A stretch of DNA of 30,720 nt from CAYTET01 sp964436975 (lineage in GTDB: Bacteria > Bacillota_I > Bacilli_A > Erysipelotrichales > Erysipelotrichaceae). The notes beneath the pieces were generated by a model. The model saw only the letters and a program-made list of their open reading frames with translations. It did no database searches and was not told the DNA's origin. The number at the start of each line of letters is the position of its first letter. The stretch's first letter is position 1. The stretch covers positions 1-30,720 of the forward strand of contig CAYTET010000015.1 in the NCBI GenBank assembly GCA_964436975.1. The letters are read 5' to 3'. This document shows positions 14,930 to 22,612 of this stretch, piece after piece. Position numbers and translations under genes: made by a program.

Positions 14930-16267
14930 ATGAAAAACAAGCCTTTATATAATATGACAATCAGCCAGCTGACCGCCCGGCTGCAGGCCGGCCGGATCAG
15001 TGCTGAACAGCTGACAGCGCTTTATCTTAAGCGGATCCGACAGTACGATAAACCAAAAGGGCTGAATTCGGTAGCCCGGATAAATGCGCAGGCTGAAGAG
15101 CAGGCCCGCCAGTTAGATGAGACCGGCTATGACAGCCGCAAGCCTCTTTTCGGCATCCCGGTTTTAGTCAAAGACAATATTGATGTTAAGGGAATGGTGA
15201 CGGCAGCCGGCAGCCTGGCTCTGAGTGACAATGTGGCTGCCCAGGATGCTCCGGTAATCATGCGTCTGCGCCAAAGCGGGGCGGTAATTCTGGGCAAGAC
15301 CAATATGACCGAGTTTGCCAATTACACTACCCAGGGCATGCCCAACGGCTACAGCAGTGCCGGCGGGCAGGTTCATAATGCCTATGATGCCAAAAGCGAT
15401 CCGGGAGGCTCCAGCAGCGGCAGTGCCGTAGCAGTCAGTGCCGGTCTGGCGGCCGGAGCAATCGGCACGGACACCTCTTTTTCCGTGGTAGGCTGTGCCA
15501 CCCATAACGGCATTGCCGGTCTTAAGCCGGCCTATCAGGCCCTGCCGCAGAACGGCATTGTGCCGATTGCCCATACGCTGGACAGTGCCGGCAGTCTGGG
15601 CCGCTGCTTTGAAGATGCGCTGCTGCTGTATCAGGCCATGAAAGGTTGCACTGCCCAAACTCTGGTGCCACTTCCGGCCGGCCAGCTGAAACTGGCAGTG
15701 AACAATTTCAATCATGAAAAAGTCAGTCCGGACCAGCGGGCGGCCTATCGCCGTCTTTTAGCCAGGCTGCAGACAGCCGGAGCTTCAATTGAACAGGTCA
15801 GTCAGGACAATCAGGCCGGACTGAAAGATATCATGCGCTGTGAGTTTAAAACGGATTTGGAAAAGTATCTGGCGGCAGGTTCGTGTTCTTTAAAAACCCT
15901 GGCCGGGATTATTGCTTTTTATAACCAGCATCCGGCTGAAACGATGAAATATGGCATCAGCTGTCTGCAGCAGGCGCAGCTTTCTTCAACTGATGACACT
16001 GCTTATCAGCAGGCAATCGCCCTGCGCCATCAGCTGCAGGCTGACCTTGGCAAACAGCTGGCCGGCTATGATGCCTGCCTGATGGCCGGACAGTGCAATA
16101 TCATGCATTTTCTGGGCTGGCCATCGGTGGCTCTGCCGCTGGGAATGACTAAGCAGAAGACTCCCCGCGGACTGATTCTTTATGGACCGGATGAAACCCG
16201 ACTGTACAGGGCGGCCCTGACAATTGCTGCCTGCTGCCGTCCGTTCTGTCCGCCGGTTTTGGATTAG
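14930..16267 (+). CDS. Amidase-signature family hydrolase
   Basis: 445 residues from the ATG at 14930, which has GGTGA overlapping the folD stop. An ATG at 14915 in the same frame is also possible. The Ser-cisSer-Lys triad is recognisable: Lys81 in PVLVKDNID, cis-Ser161 in PGGSSSGSA, and nucleophile Ser185 in GTDTSFSVVGCA. This resembles GatA, but no gatB/gatC is present and the GGS of GatA is SFS, so a free-standing amide hydrolase is more likely than a tRNA amidotransferase subunit. The substrate is unknown. Its overlap with folD suggests a role linked to one-carbon metabolism. There is no signal peptide, so it is probably cytosolic. Confidence 0.85.
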   Translation: MKNKPLYNMTISQLTARLQAGRISAEQLTALYLKRIRQYDKPKGLNSVARINAQAEEQARQLDETGYDSRKPLFGIPVLVKDNIDVKGMVTAAGSLALSDNVAAQDAPVIMRLRQSGAVILGKTNMTEFANYTTQGMPNGYSSAGGQVHNAYDAKSDPGGSSSGSAVAVSAGLAAGAIGTDTSFSVVGCATHNGIAGLKPAYQALPQNGIVPIAHTLDSAGSLGRCFEDALLLYQAMKGCTAQTLVPLPAGQLKLAVNNFNHEKVSPDQRAAYRRLLARLQTAGASIEQVSQDNQAGLKDIMRCEFKTDLEKYLAAGSCSLKTLAGIIAFYNQHPAETMKYGISCLQQAQLSSTDDTAYQQAIALRHQLQADLGKQLAGYDACLMAGQCNIMHFLGWPSVALPLGMTKQKTPRGLILYGPDETRLYRAALTIAACCRPFCPPVLD

Positions 16268-16297
16268 ACCAAAAGAAAGATAATTAGCATGGCCTAA

Positions 16298-16325
16298 GCT
16301 TCTGACAGGGAAGCGTTTTATTTTC
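16298..16325 (+). terminator. Weak terminator-like hairpin after the amidase gene
   Basis: GCTTC (16298-16302) pairs with GAAGC (16310-16314) around a 7-nt loop, followed by GTTTTATTTTC. The stem is short, so termination would be leaky. It sits about 30 nt after the stop and before the promoter of padR. Confidence 0.4.
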
Positions 16326-16396
16326 TGACAGAGCATGTCTTTGACCGTAATAAGACGTGATTGGCATTAAAATAAATAAAGAATATTTCAATAAAT

Positions 16397-16431
16397 ACTA
16401 TATTGCATAGTGATATAGTCAGTGATACAAT
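16397..16431 (+). promoter_or_regulatory. padR promoter with overlapping inverted repeat
   Basis: TTGCAT (16403-16408), a 17-nt spacer, and TACAAT (16426-16431) make a good promoter. The arms ACTATAT (16397-16403) and ATATAGT (16413-16419) form a 7-bp inverted repeat with a 9-nt centre that contains most of the -35. PadR-type repressors commonly bind such dyads in their own promoters, so this is the candidate operator. Confidence 0.6.
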
Positions 16432-16455
16432 ATACCTGCTTGAAAGGAGGACCTT

Positions 16456-16758
16456 ATGAACGACCAGTTTAAAAAGGGGGCCTTGGAACTGTGTGTGCTG
16501 GCCCAGCTTAATCAGGGCGACAAGTACGGCTATCAGCTGACAGCTTCAATCGGCAGCCAGCTTGACTTGGCCAATGGCACGCTGTATCTGATTCTGCGCC
16601 GGCTTCACCAGGACAATTATGTTGAAACGTATCTGCAGGAATCAACAGCCGGTCCGGTCCGCAAGTATTATCATCTTACCGCGGCCGGCAAACAGTATAT
16701 GACGGATATGAAAGATGAGTGGCTGGACTTTACCGGCCGGGTTGAAAAACTTCTATAA
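16456..16758 (+). CDS. PadR-family transcriptional regulator
   Basis: 100 residues, the size of the short PadR subfamily 2 proteins. The winged helix reads GALELCVLAQLNQGDKYGYQ, then LANGTLYLILRRLHQDNYVE, then GPVRKYYHLTAAGKQYM. AAAGGAGG lies 7 to 8 nt before the ATG. The next gene starts 15 nt later and encodes a HAAS/DUF4097 protein. This pairing is common in Gram-positive bacteria, where the regulator controls the neighbour and often an envelope-stress or transport operon. The five-gene efflux operon 1.3 kb downstream is a plausible further target. Confidence 0.92.
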   Translation: MNDQFKKGALELCVLAQLNQGDKYGYQLTASIGSQLDLANGTLYLILRRLHQDNYVETYLQESTAGPVRKYYHLTAAGKQYMTDMKDEWLDFTGRVEKLL

Positions 16759-16773
16759 GGGGGAAAAGAAAAC

Positions 16774-17850
16774 ATGACAAAGAACGAATATATGGCTCAG
16801 CTCAAGCAGGGTCTGAGCAGCTACCGGCAGGATCTGCGGGAAGAGATCATCCAGGACTTTGAGGAGCATTTCAATGATGGCATCCAGGCCGGTCTTTCCG
16901 AAGCCGAAATCATTGAAAAGCTGGGTCCGGTCGACCAGGTTATCGGGGCTATTGATGAAAAGCCGCAGCAAAGTCCCGCCATAGTAAATATGAATAAGGC
17001 CATTACCAATCTGCAGGTTGACTGCGGGCAGCAGGAAGTCGGCGTCAAACTGTATCCGGCAGCGGACGGCCAGATCAGCTACCGGCTGTACGACCGGTCC
17101 ATCTACAATAATGTGGATTATCAGATTATCGACCAGCTGAAAGACAATACCCTGCAACTGCGCATCGTTCCGGCGACAAGCGCCTCAGCCCATCTGTCCA
17201 TCACGATCGGCCGGATTTTCTTGCAGATCTATCTGCCCCAGCCGTTTGACTCAATCAGCATGATCAGCACCAGCGGCGATATGGAAAGCGGCAGCGTTGC
17301 CGCCGGCAAATGGAATCTGCAGACCGGCTCAGGCGATATCAGCCTGCACAACGGCAGCGGCCAGGTCATCGCGGTCTGCGGCAGCGGTGATATTGAAGTC
17401 AGCCAGTGGCAGGGGGATATCAGCATGATGACCTCCAGCGGGGATATTGATCTTGATAATATAACCGGCAGCATTAAAGCGGTCAGCCGCAGCGGCGATG
17501 TCGGCATTGACGATGCCAGCAGTCCGGTTTTAGTGGCCGCCAGCACCAGCGGTGACATCGAAGCCAGTTCCGATTCGGCCAAGGCTACTCTTTCTTCCAC
17601 ATCGGGCGATATTGAATATGAGGCCGGCGGTTCGCTGGCTGAACTTACTGCCGTGTCGACCAGCGGTGATGTGGAAATAAGGCTGGCCGATGATACGGCT
17701 GTCAGCGGTCTTATCAGCACCGGCAGCGGCGATATTGACATAGACTGTGAACAGGACTACATAAAGACTAAGAAAGCGGTCCGGTTTGATGGCGGCCGGG
17801 TCAGTGTTTCGATTGTAACGACTAGCGGTGATGTCAGCTTTGAAAAGTAA
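16774..17850 (+). CDS. HAAS (DUF1700)-DUF4097 repeat protein
   Basis: 358 residues. Residues 1-62 are a helical HAAS/DUF1700-type domain (MTKNEYMAQLKQGLSSYRQD ... IEKLGPVDQVIGAI). Residues about 165-358 are a DUF4097 repeat region with ten SGD(I/V/M) motifs spaced roughly 15-22 residues apart, as expected for a right-handed beta helix in which each turn ends in Ser-Gly-Asp. Most relatives I know place a membrane helix between the two parts. None is visible here and there is no signal peptide, so the protein looks soluble and cytosolic. It is co-transcribed with padR. The function is unknown. Confidence 0.85.
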   Translation: MTKNEYMAQLKQGLSSYRQDLREEIIQDFEEHFNDGIQAGLSEAEIIEKLGPVDQVIGAIDEKPQQSPAIVNMNKAITNLQVDCGQQEVGVKLYPAADGQISYRLYDRSIYNNVDYQIIDQLKDNTLQLRIVPATSASAHLSITIGRIFLQIYLPQPFDSISMISTSGDMESGSVAAGKWNLQTGSGDISLHNGSGQVIAVCGSGDIEVSQWQGDISMMTSSGDIDLDNITGSIKAVSRSGDVGIDDASSPVLVAASTSGDIEASSDSAKATLSSTSGDIEYEAGGSLAELTAVSTSGDVEIRLADDTAVSGLISTGSGDIDIDCEQDYIKTKKAVRFDGGRVSVSIVTTSGDVSFEK

Positions 17851-17892
17851 ACGGACCGGTATTTAGTCATTTATAATTATTATCGGATTTAC

Positions 17893-17916
17893 GGCCTTCC
17901 GGAAGGGAGGCCTTTT
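17893..17916 (+). terminator. Rho-independent terminator of the padR operon
   Basis: GGCCTTCC (17893-17900) pairs with GGGAGGCC (17905-17912), 8 bp with one G-U, capped by a GGAA tetraloop and followed by TTTT. It separates the padR pair from the efflux operon, which therefore needs its own promoter in 17917-18030. I do not find a convincing one. Confidence 0.85.
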
Positions 17917-18037
17917 CTGTATGAACTGATTATTCAGTAAAAGTCAGTTCAACAAACTTTCAGCCGTTTTTTGCGCAGAATTCAGATGCGCTACACATTG
18001 TAAGGCTACACTTTAAAAAGATGTGCGAGGTGGCTTT

Positions 18038-18862
18038 ATGAAAAAGAAAATCGCCTATTTGACCATATGTGCGGTTGTTATTGCCCTGGTGGCCGGATTG
18101 ATGATTTACATCGATTATTACAATAAAGGCCTGAAGCAGCAGAGCAGCACCAGTGCTGTCAGCTGCTCAGTAGAAACCATAGAATCGGCCTTAACGGCCT
18201 CCGGCCAGATTACCGCCGGCACCACCAAGACCCTGGCTGTCAGCACCAAGAAAAAGATGAAGACAGCCTGTGTTGAGGCCGGTGATACTGTCAGCAAGGG
18301 TGACCCCTTATGCCAGTACGTCGACAGCAGCTATCTGACAGCTCCGTTTGACGGGGTCGTTACGGTCATTAATCTGCCGGCCAACGGCACCTATGCCACC
18401 AGTGCCAACTACATTACCGTAGCCGCCACTGATACCCTGGCCATGAGCATTGATATTGACCAGGCCGATTACACCCAGATTGCCCTCGGCCAGACGGTCA
18501 CCGTCATCGCCAACGGCGATGAGACAAAGACTTACCAGGGCACAATCACTTATATTTCCGGCAGTGCGGTCAGCCGCGGCTCCAGTTCGGTATTTACGGC
18601 CCAGGTGGAAATAACCAATGACGGCTATCTGAAAGTCGGGATGTCGGCCGTGGCCCGCATTATTCTCCAGCAGGCCCAAGATGCCATTACGGTGCCGATT
18701 GAAGCGGTCGGCCAGGATGATGAAGGTCTTTATGTCATCGTCTGTGATGACTCCGGCAGCCAGACCAGAACGGCTGTTACCATCGGTCTGTCCGATGCGG
18801 ATAATGTTGAAATAACCAGCGGTCTGACCGGTACTGAAAAAGTGCTGGTCAGCACCCAGTGA
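18038..18862 (+). CDS. MacA/HlyD-like membrane-fusion adaptor, hairpin-less
   Basis: 274 residues from the ATG at 18038 (GAGGTGG upstream). The in-frame GTG at 18023 is less likely. Residues 5-24 form an N-terminal membrane anchor. The two lipoyl half-motifs, CVEAGDTVSKGDPLCQYV and LTAPFDGVVTVINLP, are separated by only a few residues, so the long alpha-helical hairpin found in MacA is missing. Beta-barrel and membrane-proximal domains follow (LGQTVTVIANGDETKTYQG; ITVPIEAVGQDDEGLYVIV). It would sit outside the membrane, attached to the MacB-like transporter encoded next. It is the first gene of a five-gene operon. Confidence 0.88.
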   Translation: MKKKIAYLTICAVVIALVAGLMIYIDYYNKGLKQQSSTSAVSCSVETIESALTASGQITAGTTKTLAVSTKKKMKTACVEAGDTVSKGDPLCQYVDSSYLTAPFDGVVTVINLPANGTYATSANYITVAATDTLAMSIDIDQADYTQIALGQTVTVIANGDETKTYQGTITYISGSAVSRGSSSVFTAQVEITNDGYLKVGMSAVARIILQQAQDAITVPIEAVGQDDEGLYVIVCDDSGSQTRTAVTIGLSDADNVEITSGLTGTEKVLVSTQ

Positions 18863-18871
18863 GGTGATAAG

Positions 18872-19567
18872 ATGTCCGAAACAAACTATGCGGTTGAACT
18901 GACTGATTTCAGCCGGTATTACCAAATGGGCGATGAGCAGATCAAAGCCCTTGACCATATTAATTTTACCGTCAGCAAAGGTGAGTACGTGGCTATTGAA
19001 GGACCCTCCGGTTCCGGCAAGTCGACACTGATGAATCTGATCGGTCTGCTGGACAATAAAGCCACCGGCCAGTACCGGCTGGACGGTATCGATGTCAGCA
19101 GCCTGAACGACAATCAGCAGGCGGCCATCCGCAACCAGAAAATCGGCTTTGTCTTTCAGAACTTCAATCTGCTGAACAAGATGACGGCTTTGGAGAATGT
19201 GCAGGTGCCCCTGCTCTATAAAGGCATGGATGAGAAAGAGGCCGAAAAGACTGCCTCCTTCTATCTGGACAAGGTCCATCTGAAAGACCGGCAGAATCAT
19301 CTGCCTTCCCAGATGTCCGGCGGCCAGCAGCAGCGGGTCGCTATTGCCCGGGCGCTGGTCTGCCAGCCGGAGATAATTCTGGCTGATGAGCCGACCGGGG
19401 CTCTAGACCGCAAAACCGGCTTTGAGATAATGGATATTCTGGGCCAGCTTAACAAGGATGGCCAGACAATTATTGTCATTACCCATGACCATCAGGTAGC
19501 CCTTAAAGCCAAAAGGATTGTGCATATTATCGATGGCCAGATTCAGAGCGAAGAGGCAGTAATATGA
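18872..19567 (+). CDS. MacB/LolD-type ABC transporter ATPase
   Basis: 231 residues. Walker A GPSGSGKS (44-51), Q-loop Gln96 in FVFQNFNLLN, signature MSGGQQQR (148-155), Walker B IILADEP (168-174) and the H-loop in VITHDHQ are all intact. The protein powers the FtsX-type permease encoded next. The two genes overlap by four bases (ATGA), so they are translated together. Such MacB-like systems use ATP to drive conformational work on extracytoplasmic substrates (peptides, antibiotics, lipids) rather than classic transmembrane passage. The substrate cannot be told from sequence. Confidence 0.95.
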   Translation: MSETNYAVELTDFSRYYQMGDEQIKALDHINFTVSKGEYVAIEGPSGSGKSTLMNLIGLLDNKATGQYRLDGIDVSSLNDNQQAAIRNQKIGFVFQNFNLLNKMTALENVQVPLLYKGMDEKEAEKTASFYLDKVHLKDRQNHLPSQMSGGQQQRVAIARALVCQPEIILADEPTGALDRKTGFEIMDILGQLNKDGQTIIVITHDHQVALKAKRIVHIIDGQIQSEEAVI

Positions 19568-20730
19568 AGATAATCAACAGTTTGAAAATGGCAATGCGCA
19601 ATATCCTGACTAATAAGCTGCGCAGCGGACTGACCATGCTGGGCATTATCATCGGCATAGCCTCTGTCATTGCCCTGGTAGGCATCGGCAACGGAGCCGC
19701 CAGTGCGGTGACGGAATCTGTCAGCAGTCTGGGAGCGGATATCCTGTCAGTGCAGATATACAGTGATGATACCGGCTTAACCGAGAGTGAAGTCGAAAGC
19801 CTGGCCAGTCTGGATAATGTGACGGCCGCTGTTCCTTATAAGTCGGTCAGCGCCACGGTCAGCCGCAATTCAACCTCGGCTTCCCGGACGACGATTATGG
19901 CTGTTGACAGCAAGTATGTCGACATCAATAATCTGACGCTGGCTTCCGGCCGGCTGATCTCCTTTGTGGATAACACCAATGCTTCAAAAGTATGCATTAT
20001 CGGTTCTGATCTGGCGTCAACGCTATTCTCTTTGGCCGACCCCGTTGGCCAGAATGTCAAAATTGACGGTGATGAATACACCGTTATCGGCGTGCTGGAA
20101 GAAACCGGCACTTCAATGGGCACCGACGTCGACAATATGCTGCTGATTCCGTATAACACCGCCGTTTATCTGGGGGCCGATACGACCTACAGCAGTCTTT
20201 ACCTGCAGATCAGCGATACGGCCCTGGCCGAACAGACCGTGACTGCCGTTGAAAACTATCTGCGGATGACCCTGCAGATAAGCTCGGATGACTATGCTGT
20301 CACCAGTTCCACCAGCATGATTTCAGCCATGGAGGACGTCAGTACTTCTTTAGCCCTGATGCTGGGCGGCATAGCTTCAATAAGCCTATTGGTAGGCGGC
20401 ATCGGGGTAATGAATGTCATGCTGGTCTCCGTAACGGAAAGAACAAGGGAGATCGGCATCCGCAAGGCCTTAGGCGCCCGGCGCAAAGATATTCTGCTGC
20501 AGTTTCTGATTGAAGCAGTTGTAATTTCCTTGCTGGGGGGCATCATCGGCATTCTGCTGGGTCTGTTTGCCGGAGTGATTATCCAGAATCTGGGTACGTC
20601 ATTTGCCTGCAGCAGCTCCATAATCCTGCTGGCCTTCGCCGTAAGTGCGGCTATCGGCCTGATCTTCGGCAGCTTCCCGGCCTACCGGGCCAGTGCCTTA
20701 AGTCCGATTGAAGCCCTGCGGGCCGAATAG
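19564..20730 (+). CDS. MacB/FtsX-family ABC permease
   Basis: 388 residues. It has one N-terminal membrane helix (TNKLRSGLTMLGIIIGIASV), a large extracytoplasmic MacB periplasmic-core domain (about 45-250), then three C-terminal helices. The family signature VTERTREIGIRKALGARRKD follows the second helix, and FPAYRASALSPIEALRAE ends the protein. It has the size expected for a Gram-positive MacB-like permease split from its ATPase. Its partners are the ATPase upstream (4-base overlap) and the adaptors on both sides of it in the operon. Confidence 0.95.
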   Translation: MKIINSLKMAMRNILTNKLRSGLTMLGIIIGIASVIALVGIGNGAASAVTESVSSLGADILSVQIYSDDTGLTESEVESLASLDNVTAAVPYKSVSATVSRNSTSASRTTIMAVDSKYVDINNLTLASGRLISFVDNTNASKVCIIGSDLASTLFSLADPVGQNVKIDGDEYTVIGVLEETGTSMGTDVDNMLLIPYNTAVYLGADTTYSSLYLQISDTALAEQTVTAVENYLRMTLQISSDDYAVTSSTSMISAMEDVSTSLALMLGGIASISLLVGGIGVMNVMLVSVTERTREIGIRKALGARRKDILLQFLIEAVVISLLGGIIGILLGLFAGVIIQNLGTSFACSSSIILLAFAVSAAIGLIFGSFPAYRASALSPIEALRAE

Positions 20731-20742
20731 AAAGGATACACT

Positions 20743-21519
20743 ATGCTAAAGAAAATCCTAATTATCATGGCAACGGCTCTGATTGTGGCCGTCTCAGTGA
20801 TATCCGTAAAAGCTGATGATACAATCAATACTTCCGGTGTCATTGCTTCAGCAGTCAACAAAGGCAGTACGGCTGTAATAACGGTTGATCTGGCCCCGAT
20901 AGGATATGATGAATACACCCTTACTATTGCTTCTAACTTTTCTGGCTATACGGATCTGACCGATCTGATCACTGACAATACCGGCACCAATATACAGCTG
21001 AGCATCAATAAAGCCACTCTGACGGCTTCCAAGCTTACGCTGAGTTATCCTATTGCCGCCAATGCGGCGGCCAGCCAGCTGCAGGTAGCACTGACGATTC
21101 ACCAGGTGGTGGCGGAAGGTGTTACCGGAGCGGATGACACGGTCATCAATTACACGGTTGACCTGCTGGCTCCGGCCGGCAACACTAACGGCGCCGTCAG
21201 CGGCAATACGGCTTCTTCCGCAAAAACGGCGGTCAACAGCCAACTGGTCTATAACGGCTCCGACCAGAATTATCTTACTTCATTAGCGGTTTCCGGCTAC
21301 CAGCTGACGCCGTCATTCAATAAAACCTGCACAACTTACTTTCTGACCGTTGCCGCAGATGTCAGTTCCCTGACCATTAAGGCAGCCTGCAGCAGCGGGG
21401 CCAAGTATGTTATCTGGCAGCCGGTGCTGAAGACCGGTTCGAATAAGATTCTGATTACGGTAACCGCGGCTGATGACAGCCAGCGGATCTACCGGATTAT
21501 TGTTACGAAAGAAGGCTAG
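20743..21519 (+). CDS. Secreted protein with cadherin-like beta-sandwich domain
   Basis: 258 residues. A signal peptide is likely (MLKKILIIMATALIVAVSVI, cleavage near residue 24, VKA-DD). Residues about 25-145 are a Thr/Asn-rich beta region. Residues about 165-258 match the cadherin-like beta-sandwich repeat (PF12733 type): YLTSLAVSGYQLTPSFNKTC, TYFLTVAADVSSLTIKA, and the end DDSQRIYRIIVTKEG. There is no sorting signal or C-terminal anchor. It lies 12 nt after the permease and 3 nt before the second adaptor, so it probably works outside the cell with the transporter. A role as substrate-binding or scaffold subunit is inference. Confidence 0.75.
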   Translation: MLKKILIIMATALIVAVSVISVKADDTINTSGVIASAVNKGSTAVITVDLAPIGYDEYTLTIASNFSGYTDLTDLITDNTGTNIQLSINKATLTASKLTLSYPIAANAAASQLQVALTIHQVVAEGVTGADDTVINYTVDLLAPAGNTNGAVSGNTASSAKTAVNSQLVYNGSDQNYLTSLAVSGYQLTPSFNKTCTTYFLTVAADVSSLTIKAACSSGAKYVIWQPVLKTGSNKILITVTAADDSQRIYRIIVTKEG

Positions 21520-21522
21520 GCC

Positions 21523-22512
21523 ATGACCACCGTAAAAAAGCCCCTTAATAAAAAGAAACTAATAATCTTCATAATCGCGGCGCTGTTAATAGCCGCCCTG
21601 GTAATATTCTTAGTTATCCGGGCCCAGCAGCAGACCAAAGCCAAGAGCAGCACCAGTTCGGTATCCGTCAGCAACGTTACTGTAACAGCCATGGATCTTA
21701 CCAAGACCCTGTCCGGCAGCGGCAGTGTCAATGCGGCTGTGGAAGAGCAGCTCAGCCTGCGGACCAAGTACTACCTGAAGGAAGTGCTGGTCGATGTGGG
21801 CAGTTATGTTACTTCCGGCACTAAGATACTGTCCTACACCAATGGCAAATACTTTACCGCTCCTTATAACGGAGTGGTAACCGCCATCAATGTGCCTGAT
21901 GCCGGATCAGTCATTACCAATTCCCATTACATAAAAATGTCGGCAACTGATACGCTGACCGTCAATCTGTCGATTTCCGAGTCCGATATCAATACGGTCA
22001 GTCTGGGCCAGGAAGTTACGGTCAGCATCAGTGCGCTGAATGCCTCTTATACCGGCTATATCACCTATATCAGTGAAATTGGCTCATACAGCTCGTCCGG
22101 TTCAACCTTCACCGCCACGGCAACTTTTACCAACGACGGCCAGGTTAAAATAGGAATGTCAGCCACCTGCTCTGTTATTCTGCAGAGTGTCAGTCAGGCT
22201 ATCTGTGTTCCGACAGAAGCCGTAATGACTAACGGCAATGAAAAATATGTCGTTGTAGTCAATGATGACGGCACTACGGAAAACGTAACCGTAACTACCG
22301 GTATCTCCAATGATGCTTATATTCAGATCATCACCGGGCTGGCCGTCGGCCAGACGGTTCAGATGACAACAACATCTTCTTCAAATTCTTCTAATTCATT
22401 CGGCGGTCAGGGCGGTGGCTTTGGCGGTGACAGCATGCCCTCAGGCGGCGGAAGTTCGATGCCGTCAGGTGATATGCCATCCGGCAGCGGCAACCGCAAT
22501 CAGTCTAATTAA
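21523..22512 (+). CDS. Second MacA/HlyD-like adaptor, Gly/Ser/Met-rich tail
   Basis: 329 residues. An N-terminal anchor (LIIFIIAALLIAALVIFLVI, residues 12-31) is followed by lipoyl halves LKEVLVDVGSYVTSGTKIL and FTAPYNGVVTAINVP joined by a short loop, so the alpha-helical hairpin is again absent. Beta-barrel segments LGQEVTVSISALNASYTG and KIGMSATCSVILQ follow. The last 45 residues are Gly/Ser-rich with three MPSG motifs. It is a paralog of the first gene of the operon, with the same architecture but low identity, so the transporter may use a hetero-oligomeric adaptor ring. The start lies 3 nt after the cadherin-like gene. Confidence 0.88.
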   Translation: MTTVKKPLNKKKLIIFIIAALLIAALVIFLVIRAQQQTKAKSSTSSVSVSNVTVTAMDLTKTLSGSGSVNAAVEEQLSLRTKYYLKEVLVDVGSYVTSGTKILSYTNGKYFTAPYNGVVTAINVPDAGSVITNSHYIKMSATDTLTVNLSISESDINTVSLGQEVTVSISALNASYTGYITYISEIGSYSSSGSTFTATATFTNDGQVKIGMSATCSVILQSVSQAICVPTEAVMTNGNEKYVVVVNDDGTTENVTVTTGISNDAYIQIITGLAVGQTVQMTTTSSSNSSNSFGGQGGGFGGDSMPSGGGSSMPSGDMPSGSGNRNQSN

Positions 22513-22522
22513 GGCTTAACAG

Positions 22523-22546
22523 AGCCGGGACAAGTTCCCGGCTTTT
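22523..22546 (+). terminator. Rho-independent terminator of the efflux operon
   Basis: AGCCGGGA (22523-22530) and TCCCGGCT (22536-22543) form a perfect 8-bp stem with a CAAGT loop, followed by TTTAT. It lies 10 nt after the stop of the second adaptor. Confidence 0.85.
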
Positions 22547-22559
22547 ATATTGGCCAGCA

Positions 22560-22591
22560 TGATATAATTTGTAAAGTCAGACATATGTCTG
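22560..22591 (+). promoter_or_regulatory. Extended -10 promoter and 14-bp palindrome before the glycosyltransferases
   Basis: TGATATAAT (22560-22568) is a perfect extended -10. The predicted transcription start falls at the left edge of a perfect 14-bp palindrome, CAGACATATGTCTG (22578-22591). The palindrome could be an operator or a 5' hairpin. The start codon follows at 22613 without a recognisable Shine-Dalgarno. Confidence 0.5.
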
Positions 22592-22612
22592 CGTCTGTCA
22601 GTAAATCAACAC

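Noticed and set aside
15164..15715. 183-codon minus-strand frame
   Set aside because: Antisense to the amidase, which has its catalytic triad in the plus frame.
14930..16267. Amidase considered as GatA of the Glu-tRNA amidotransferase
   Set aside because: No gatB or gatC neighbours, a different nucleophile loop (SFS instead of GGS), and location in a one-carbon operon.
17229..17741. 170-codon minus-strand frame rich in ISPL repeats
   Set aside because: It is the reverse reading of the SGD repeats of the DUF4097 protein; the repetition explains the long open frame.
17275..17850. Periodic GGCGATAT-like DNA considered as a minisatellite
   Set aside because: The periodicity follows the SGD(I/V) protein repeat with variable spacing; it is protein-driven, not a DNA repeat.
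18308..19300. 330-codon open frame on the minus strand
   Set aside because: It lies fully antisense to the adaptor and ABC ATPase genes, whose motifs are unambiguous. It has no family resemblance and arises from codon bias.
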